A DNA stretch of 21,325 bases, taken from CBDCZI01 sp965224495 (GTDB lineage Bacteria > Bacteroidota > Bacteroidia > Cytophagales > JAAEPT01). Location of the stretch: assembly GCA_965224495.1 (NCBI GenBank), contig CBDCZI010000008.1, positions 1 through 21,325 on the forward strand. The letters run 5' to 3'. This document shows, one piece after another, positions 16,286 to 21,325 of the stretch. Made by a program: the position numbers and the translations under genes. Numbering within the stretch: position 1 is the stretch's first letter; each line of letters starts with the position of its first letter. A model generated the notes under the pieces. It had not been told where the DNA came from, made no database searches, and saw nothing but the letters and a program-made list of their open reading frames with translations.

Positions 16286-16335
16286 CCATTAAACGACCTC
16301 CTACACTTAAAAAAATCATCTTGACCTATTACCCA

Positions 16336-16386
16336 ATCTCATTAGAAGAGATGATTATTCCCTTAATTACCTTGATCCCAAAATAG
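16336..16386 (+). pseudogene. Duplicated C-terminal fragment of porX
   Basis: Seventeen codons encode ISLEEMIIPLITLIPK and a stop, identical to the porX terminus. A chimeric open frame of 73 codons runs into it from a TTG at 16165, with the preceding 57 codons coming from repeat DNA. The first part has no recognisable domain, so this is read as a non-functional fragment. Confidence 0.85.
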
Positions 16387-16486
16387 TTTAATTAGTTGGA
16401 GCTTCCCCTTTTCACCGAACTGTCTTTGTGTATTTCATAGTCAGTTTTACCGATAGATCACAAGAGATAGTCGATAAAAGTCAGAG
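16336..16486 (+). repeat. Direct repeat copy 2: porX tail fragment and flank
   Basis: This is the second copy of the stretch at 16003-16151. The left junction is sharp: CCCA precedes ATCTCATT here, against CGGT in porX. The right end fades after about 16486, with weaker similarity (GCTATT) to about 16500, and then runs into the inner end of the inverted arm. Confidence 0.95.
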
Positions 16487-16514
16487 TAGGTCTGCTATTG
16501 TCCATCATCTAACT

Positions 16515-16736
16515 CTGGCTTAGGGGTTGAAGTGAAAATCCTTTTACTTCTCTATTCTTTCTAAATATAACGATGGTAACGAATAAAATAAACTAACTAA
16601 ATAACGTCGTCTTTCGCAGTAAAAGATTGAGAACGAAAGACCCGACCCGCTCTTTCTTTTGTCGGTTGATTTTCTCTCTATCGGTAAACCTAATTTGAAA
16701 TACGCTCTTCAGTTCATAACAAAGAAGAAGTTCCAA
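16515..16736 (-). repeat. Right arm of long imperfect inverted repeat
   Basis: This is the reverse-complement partner of 16063-16285. Matching words lie at 16727-16736 (GAAGTTCCAA, one change), 16677-16688, 16641-16652, 16621-16629, 16534-16545 and 16517-16525. Overall the arms have diverged a good deal between these words, so this duplication is much older than the porX-tail copy. Its outer end is 104 nt before the parC start. Confidence 0.85.
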
Positions 16737-16784
16737 ATCATCGCTTACCAAAAGTTAATTATCAACAAAAAAAAGTTTGGGTTG

Positions 16785-16811
16785 TTTGCAATTACTTCTT
16801 TAGCTACCTTG
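16785..16811 (+). promoter_or_regulatory. Weak candidate promoter for the parC operon
   Basis: TTTG at 16785-16788 and TACCTTG at 16805-16811 resemble the Bacteroidota -33 and -7 elements. The spacer is 16 nt, slightly short, and the -7 box lacks one T. Position, 29 nt before the ATG, is suitable. Confidence 0.3.
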
Positions 16812-16840
16812 TAGGTTAGTCCGATAAAACACACCAAACT

Positions 16841-19492
16841 ATGCCTGAAAACGAAGATTTCAACGAAGAGGAAAACAATGACGTGATTCATGACCTTGTC
16901 CCTGTTGCTGGAATGTACAAAAACTGGTTTTTAGAATATGCGTCTTACGTGATTTTAGAACGTGCTGTTCCTGCGATTGAAGATGGTTTAAAGCCTGTGC
17001 AACGTCGTATTTTGCACTCAATGAAGGAAATGGACGATGGGCGTTACAACAAAGTTGCCAATGTGATTGGGCATACTATGCAATACCATCCGCATGGAGA
17101 TGCTTCTATTGGTGATGCAATGGTCAATTTGGGACAAAAGGATTTATTGATTGACACGCAGGGAAACTGGGGAGATACTCGAACAGGTGATGGTGCGGCT
17201 GCGCCTCGTTATATTGAGGCGAGGTTGACTAAGTTGGCACAAACTATTGTGTTTAATCCACAGACTACCAATTGGAAGTCTTCGTATGATGGACGTAAAA
17301 AAGAGCCCGTTACTTTGCCTGTGAAATTCCCGTTGTTGCTTAACCAAGGTGTGGAAGGGATTGCGGTTGGACTGGCGACCAAGATAATGCCTCACAACTT
17401 TATTGAGTTGTGTCAAGGTGCTATTCGTGTGTTGCAAGGGAAGAAAACAACTATTTTACCCGATTTTTCGAATGGTGGTATTGCTGATTTTTCGGACTAC
17501 AATGATGGGTTGCGTGGTGGAAAAATCAAGGTGCGTTCTAAAATAGAGACACTGGACAAAAAGACTTTAATAATTAAAGAAATCCCTTTTGGGACGACAA
17601 CTTCTTCGGTTATCGATTCGGTAATTAAGGCGAATGATAACGGGAAGATTAGGATTAAAAAAATAGTTGATAATACGGCTAAAGAGTTAGAGATTGAAGT
17701 CAGTTTGGCTACTGGTATTTCGCCTGACATTATGATAGATGCTTTGTATGCGTTTACTGATTGTGAGGTTTCAATATCACCAAATGCTTGTGTCATTATT
17801 GATAACAAGCCTGTGTTTTTGGGTGTCAATGAGATTTTAGCGACTTCGACACTAAACACCAAAGATTTACTGCGTCAAGAGTTAGAGATTAGAAAGGCTG
17901 AATTGATGGAGAAAATCCTGTTCACTTCGCTCGAAAAAATATTTATTGAAAACCGTATTTACCGTGATATAGAAGAGGTTGATGAGTCTTTTGAAGAGGT
18001 TATCAATACGGTAGATAAAGGGTTGATACCTTACAAACCTGCTTTTTATAGAGAAATCACACGTGATGATATTTTGCGTTTGTTAGAAATCAGAATCAAG
18101 CGTATTTCTAAATTTGATTCGTTTAAAGCTGATGAACTGATGCGTGGAATGGAAGAGGAGCTGAAAGAGGTGGAAAATCACTTGGCTAACTTGGTTGATT
18201 ACGCCATTGCTTATTACCAAAAACTGATTAAAGATTTCGGTAAAGGAAAGGAAAGACGTACTGAAATATCACAATTTGAGACGATAAAAGCTACTCAAGT
18301 AGCTGTGAATAACGCTAAACTTTACGCCAACTTTAAAGAAGGGTTTATCGGTACGTCACTCAAAAAAGACGATTTCATAACGGATTGTTCGGATATTGAT
18401 GACGTAATTATTTTTAGAAAAGACGGTAAATTTATCGTTACAAAATTACAAGACAAGGTTTTTGTTGGTAAAAACATTATACACGTCGCTGTTTTCAAAA
18501 AAGGGGACGAACGAATGACTTATAACTTGATTTACCAAGATGGCGAAACAGGTCTTCCTTATATCAAGCGTTTTAATATCAAAGGCGTTACTCGTGATAA
18601 AGAATACGAATTGACAAAGGGTAGTAAGCGTTCGAAAGTGTTGCATTTCACAGTCAACCCTAATGGTGAGGCGGAAATTATCACCGCACACCTGACGGCT
18701 AACAGTCCTGCCAAAAAGAAAGTGTTTGATTTTGATTTTGCTGATTTGGCAATAAAGGGTCGTGGTGCTGGTGGTAACCGTTTATCAAAATATAGCCTCA
18801 GAAAAATAGTTCAGAAAACAAAAGGGGTTTCTACTTTAGGTGGTTTGAAAATCTATTTCGACCCTAACTTAGGCAAACTAAACACTTCGGATAGAGGTGA
18901 TTACATTGGTGAGTTTAATAGTGATGACAAGGTGCTTGTTCTTCATTCAGACGGTAGTTACGAATTGACCTCGTACGAGTTAACCAACCGTTACGATGCC
19001 AAAAAGATGGCTATCATCACAAAATATAATCCTGAAAAAGTAATTTCAGCAGTTTATTACGACGGGAAATCAAAAAACTACTATGTCAAACGTTTTGTCA
19101 TCGAAACTTCTACGACAGGTAAAAGGTTTCCTTACATTTCAGAAGCTCCAAATTCAAAACTTTCGGTTGTGTCTATCTATAAAGACCCAAAGATTGCTTT
19201 GGATTACCGAAAAGGTCCTAAAGGCGAAAAATTATCGGCTGTTTATAGTTTGATGGCTATGATAGAAGTTAAAGGATGGAAAGCAATGGGTAATCGCTTG
19301 ACTACAGATAAGGTGATAAAAGTAAAGTTAGTCCCTCCTACTCAAGAAGAATTAACTGCTGAATTGGCTGAAGAAACAAAAAAAGAAGAACCTGTGGTGG
19401 AAGAAAAAACTACCGAAGAGGACAAAGAGACTTTCGAGGCTGGAGATTCTGTTGATTTATCTTCTCCTGATGATCAAATGACTTTATTTTAA
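16841..19492 (+). CDS. parC: DNA topoisomerase IV subunit A
   Basis: This is the type IIA topoisomerase breakage-reunion subunit, which works with ParE to separate daughter chromosomes. The 883-residue protein opens with an acidic stretch, then the conserved SYVILERAVPAIEDGLKPVQRRIL. The quinolone-pocket helix HPHGDASIGDAM covers 83-94, and the catalytic tyrosine is Y124 in AAAPRYIEARL. The PLLLNQGVEGIAVGLATKI block and a coiled-coil region (about 425-480) follow. The C-terminal domain has degenerate beta-pinwheel repeats, and a glutamate-rich tail (about 838-883) ends in DDQMTLF. The start WFLEYASYVILERAVP and lack of a QRRGGKG GyrA box favour ParC over GyrA. At the helix position of E. coli GyrA Ser83 it has Ala88; D92 matches Asp87. 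Codons are richer in third-position G than in porX. The trmH start follows 2 nt after the stop. Confidence 0.92.
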   Translation: MPENEDFNEEENNDVIHDLVPVAGMYKNWFLEYASYVILERAVPAIEDGLKPVQRRILHSMKEMDDGRYNKVANVIGHTMQYHPHGDASIGDAMVNLGQKDLLIDTQGNWGDTRTGDGAAAPRYIEARLTKLAQTIVFNPQTTNWKSSYDGRKKEPVTLPVKFPLLLNQGVEGIAVGLATKIMPHNFIELCQGAIRVLQGKKTTILPDFSNGGIADFSDYNDGLRGGKIKVRSKIETLDKKTLIIKEIPFGTTTSSVIDSVIKANDNGKIRIKKIVDNTAKELEIEVSLATGISPDIMIDALYAFTDCEVSISPNACVIIDNKPVFLGVNEILATSTLNTKDLLRQELEIRKAELMEKILFTSLEKIFIENRIYRDIEEVDESFEEVINTVDKGLIPYKPAFYREITRDDILRLLEIRIKRISKFDSFKADELMRGMEEELKEVENHLANLVDYAIAYYQKLIKDFGKGKERRTEISQFETIKATQVAVNNAKLYANFKEGFIGTSLKKDDFITDCSDIDDVIIFRKDGKFIVTKLQDKVFVGKNIIHVAVFKKGDERMTYNLIYQDGETGLPYIKRFNIKGVTRDKEYELTKGSKRSKVLHFTVNPNGEAEIITAHLTANSPAKKKVFDFDFADLAIKGRGAGGNRLSKYSLRKIVQKTKGVSTLGGLKIYFDPNLGKLNTSDRGDYIGEFNSDDKVLVLHSDGSYELTSYELTNRYDAKKMAIITKYNPEKVISAVYYDGKSKNYYVKRFVIETSTTGKRFPYISEAPNSKLSVVSIYKDPKIALDYRKGPKGEKLSAVYSLMAMIEVKGWKAMGNRLTTDKVIKVKLVPPTQEELTAELAEETKKEEPVVEEKTTEEDKETFEAGDSVDLSSPDDQMTLF

Positions 19493-19494
19493 CG

Positions 19495-20157
19495 ATGACC
19501 AAAAAGGAACTTCTAACGGAACACATTTGGTCGTTTGTTACAGAAAACAAAAAGGCTCTTTTTAAGCAAGTAATTGACGAACGGACACGTCATATCGCTG
19601 TGGTTTTGGAAGATGTTTACCAACCACAAAATGCGAGTGCCGTATTGAGAAGTTGTGATTGTTTTGGTATTCAAGATTTACACGTAATCGAAAGTGTGAA
19701 TACTTATACCATCAACCCTCGTATCGTAATGGGGGCTTCAAAATGGGTAGATGTTTACCCTCATCCGACAACAGAGAAGTGTATCGATAAACTAAAAGCC
19801 CAAGGTTACCAAATTGTAGCGACAACTCCACATACGGAAGAGGTTTCTATTTATGACTTTAATCCTACACAAAAATCTGCTGTTTTTTTTGGTACAGAAA
19901 TGCAAGGGCTGAGTGATGAAGTAATGGAAAAAGCCGATGTATTTGTCAATATACCAATGGTTGGTTTTACTGAAAGTTTTAATATATCTGTTGCTGCGGC
20001 TTTGTGTTTGAATCAAGTCACACACAATTTGCGTCAGTCAGAGATTGATTGGCAATTGTCAGAGACAGAAAAACTGGATTTGAAATTGCGTTGGGGAAAG
20101 AGTTGTGTTCGCAATGCAGAAATTGTTGAAAGTGTATTTTTAAAAAATAATGATTAG
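19495..20157 (+). CDS. trmH: TrmH-family tRNA/rRNA 2'-O-methyltransferase
   Basis: This SPOUT-class methyltransferase carries all three SpoU motifs in 220 residues. Motif 1 is QNASAVLRSCDCFG with N46 and the likely catalytic R52. Motif 2 is FFGTEMQGLSDEV with E135. Motif 3 is IPMVGFTESFNISVAAAL with N163, forming the SAM-binding knot. The short N-terminal extension without a separate RNA-binding domain, and the C-terminal helix ending in the WGKSCVRNAE segment, fit tRNA (Gm18) methyltransferase TrmH best. An rRNA-targeting relative cannot be excluded. It follows parC by 2 nt and overlaps the next gene by 8 nt. Confidence 0.88.
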   Translation: MTKKELLTEHIWSFVTENKKALFKQVIDERTRHIAVVLEDVYQPQNASAVLRSCDCFGIQDLHVIESVNTYTINPRIVMGASKWVDVYPHPTTEKCIDKLKAQGYQIVATTPHTEEVSIYDFNPTQKSAVFFGTEMQGLSDEVMEKADVFVNIPMVGFTESFNISVAAALCLNQVTHNLRQSEIDWQLSETEKLDLKLRWGKSCVRNAEIVESVFLKNND

Positions 20158-20788
20158 AAAATATTTTCATATCGTATGGAAATCAATACTGGCTTTGAGT
20201 TTAGTTATCATACTCTCTTACAAGACGATTGATTGGACTACTGACGGACAGATTGTAACAAACATAAAAGACGTACCTTCCAAAAAAGTAGGTTTGGTAC
20301 TTGGTACAAGTAAATATGTTGTGGGTGGTGGTTTAAATCTATTTTTCAAACACCGAATAGACGCTACAGCTCAACTTTACCAAGCAGGGAAAATACAACA
20401 CGTTTTGGTGAGCGGTGACAACGGACACAAAAGCTACAATGAACCCGAACAAATGCGTCAAGAACTTATCAAAGCAGGTATTCCTAATCACAAAATCACG
20501 TTGGATTATGCTGGTTTCCGTACATTTGACTCTATGATACGGTGCAAAGAGGTCTTTTGTCAAGATGATATTACCGTTATTACACAACGGTTTCATTTAC
20601 ACCGTTCGTTATTTTTAGCGAACAGTTTTGGTATGAAAGCCATTGGTTTTGAAGCGACGGCCGTTCCTAAAGCCTATGCTATAAAGACAACTATAAGAGA
20701 ATATCTTGCACGAGTGAAAGCTTTATTGGATATTTACATTTTAAAAACTACGCCAAAATTCTTAGGAAAGAAAGAATGCATCAACTAA
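20150..20788 (+). CDS. SanA/YdcF-like DUF218 membrane-anchored protein
   Basis: The 212-residue protein has one N-terminal membrane helix (about residues 9-25), placing the rest in the periplasm or at the inner membrane. A DUF218 domain follows: KVGLVLGTSKYV at 46-57, HVLVSGDNG at 84-92, the EPEQMRQELIKAGIP segment, YAGFRTFDSM at 120-129, ITVITQRFHLHRSLFLA at 141-157, and a final helix. SanA in enterobacteria affects envelope permeability and vancomycin sensitivity at high temperature; the molecular reaction is not settled. Both ends overlap neighbours (8 nt with trmH, 13 nt with the next gene), so it sits inside one operon. Confidence 0.88.
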   Translation: MIRKYFHIVWKSILALSLVIILSYKTIDWTTDGQIVTNIKDVPSKKVGLVLGTSKYVVGGGLNLFFKHRIDATAQLYQAGKIQHVLVSGDNGHKSYNEPEQMRQELIKAGIPNHKITLDYAGFRTFDSMIRCKEVFCQDDITVITQRFHLHRSLFLANSFGMKAIGFEATAVPKAYAIKTTIREYLARVKALLDIYILKTTPKFLGKKECIN

Positions 20789-21325
20789 AACACTACACCA
20801 CTGCTCTATTACTTCTTCTCGCTTCTTTTGCTTATGCTCAAGAAATAAAGGGTGTGGTTTATGACAAAAACACCAACGAGACACTACCGTTTACTTCTGT
20901 GTTTTTGAAAACAGAAAGAGCAAACGGTACAACAGATATCAACGGTAAATTCTCCCTTCCTTTTAGTAATGAAACAGATACTTTGGTTGTTTCGGCAATG
21001 GGGTACGCCTCGTTCAAAAAAGTGATTCATCAAAAAGATACTGCCCAAATCTTGCGTTTGTATTTAGAAGAAGAAGGCATACAATTAGAAGAGGCAGTTA
21101 TTCACGTAGGCGAAGACCCTGCTATCGCTATTATCAAAAAGGTTGTCGCCAATAAAAAACAAAACGACCCTGAAAAGGCATTAGCGATTAGTTACCAAAA
21201 ATACAGCCGTTTAGAGATTGATATTGATAACATTTCTGAAAAGTTTAAAGAAAAGAAGTTACTAAAAAAACTAGGTGATGATTTAGAAACACTTCCCCTA
21301 TTAAAGGACTCTTTAGGGAAGGAGT
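20776..21325 (+). CDS. DUF5686-type protein with carboxypeptidase-regulatory-like N-domain (5' part)
   Basis: This gene is cut by the window end; 183 codons are visible and there is no stop. ATG 20776 overlaps the SanA-like gene by 13 nt. A signal peptide (core TTALLLLLASFAYA, cleaved before QEIKG) is followed by a CarboxypepD_reg-like beta domain, about residues 24-105: GVVYDKNTNETLPFTSVFLK, GTTDINGKFSL, LVVSAMGYASFKK. Next comes the segment AIAIIKKVVANKKQNDPEKA with YQKYSRLEIDIDNI, which is typical of DUF5686 proteins in Bacteroidota. These are outer-membrane proteins of unknown function. The same regulatory-like domain also starts SusC/TonB-dependent transporters, but no plug or TonB box appears in the visible part. 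Confidence 0.8.
   Translation, partial: MHQLKHYTTALLLLLASFAYAQEIKGVVYDKNTNETLPFTSVFLKTERANGTTDINGKFSLPFSNETDTLVVSAMGYASFKKVIHQKDTAQILRLYLEEEGIQLEEAVIHVGEDPAIAIIKKVVANKKQNDPEKALAISYQKYSRLEIDIDNISEKFKEKKLLKKLGDDLETLPLLKDSLGKE

Larger units (their letters stand above)
16054..16840. other. Unusually long intergenic region with direct and inverted repeats
   Basis: These 787 nt hold no convincing gene, while every other gap in the window is under about 110 nt. They contain a long imperfect inverted repeat (arms near 16063-16285 and 16515-16736), a recent copy of the porX tail between the arms, and a weak parC promoter at the right end. One short perfect stem, GTCTTTCG 16609-16616 with CGAAAGAC 16634-16641, lies inside the right arm. 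No tRNA-like fold, transposase remnant, or cluster of DnaA boxes was found. Strand base bias switches across this gap. Confidence 0.8.

Noticed and set aside
16063..16736. The inverted repeat as a complete insertion sequence or transposon.
   Set aside because: No transposase or remnant lies between the arms, no target-site duplication was seen at the outer ends, and arms of 220 nt are far longer than usual terminal repeats. Kept as an unexplained repeat instead.
16759..16767. TTATCAACA, one mismatch from a DnaA box, in the porX-parC gap.
   Set aside because: A single near match in AT-rich DNA is expected by chance. No cluster of boxes and no dnaA, dnaN or other origin genes were seen nearby.
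16623..16814. A 63-codon open stretch on the + strand through the right repeat arm, with a possible TTG start at 16659.
   Set aside because: No ATG and no recognisable domain. The matching frame in the left arm is interrupted by a stop, and it overlaps the probable parC promoter. Chance frame in repeat DNA.

Overview
The window comes from a member of the Bacteroidota, most likely a flavobacterium (class Flavobacteriia). Family-level markers are a LpxC-FabZ fusion, a PorX-type response regulator with a PglZ domain, a TamL-type outer-membrane barrel, a TPR/PD40/OmpA protein of PorE type, a DUF5686-type protein and -7 elements of the form TAnnTTTG. The DNA is AT-rich, Shine-Dalgarno sequences are mostly absent and genes are tightly packed. 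No rRNA, tRNA, CRISPR array or transposase was seen.

Layout. Positions 1-1868 (+) hold the 3' end of tamL, then hemF and a PAP2 phosphatase, with 1-2 nt between genes. Positions 1969-4646 (-) hold a polyprenyl glycosylphosphotransferase, riboflavin synthase and a LytTR response regulator as one tight operon. Positions 4732-7387 (+) hold pcm, a secreted beta-barrel protein, a strong terminator, an acyl-CoA thioesterase and an unrecognised 154-residue protein. Positions 7396-9225 (-) hold the PorE-like protein. Positions 9265-9876 (+) hold a HAD phosphatase that ends in a long perfect hairpin shared with the facing lpxA. Positions 9942-14395 (-) are the lipid A operon: HD hydrolase, lpxD, lpxC-fabZ, lpxA. 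Positions 14503-16053 (+) are porX, divergent from it. Positions 16841-21325 (+) are parC, trmH, a SanA/YdcF protein and a DUF5686-type protein cut by the window end, all overlapping or nearly touching.

The main theme is the cell envelope: lipid A synthesis, outer-membrane assembly, surface polysaccharide initiation and at least two parts of the type IX secretion/gliding apparatus (PorX and the PorE-like protein, perhaps also the barrel at 5464). Almost all genes are recognisable core flavobacterial genes.

The one anomalous stretch is the 787-nt gap between porX and parC; no other gap exceeds about 110 nt. It holds an old, diverged, almost gapless inverted repeat with arms of about 220 nt. 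Between the arms lies a recent, nearly identical copy of the porX 3' end plus the start of the left arm. Base composition also changes there: the + strand is C-rich to the left and G-rich to the right over several kilobases. That pattern marks a replication-strand switch or an old inversion breakpoint. I found no convincing new protein system; this gap is the best lead.
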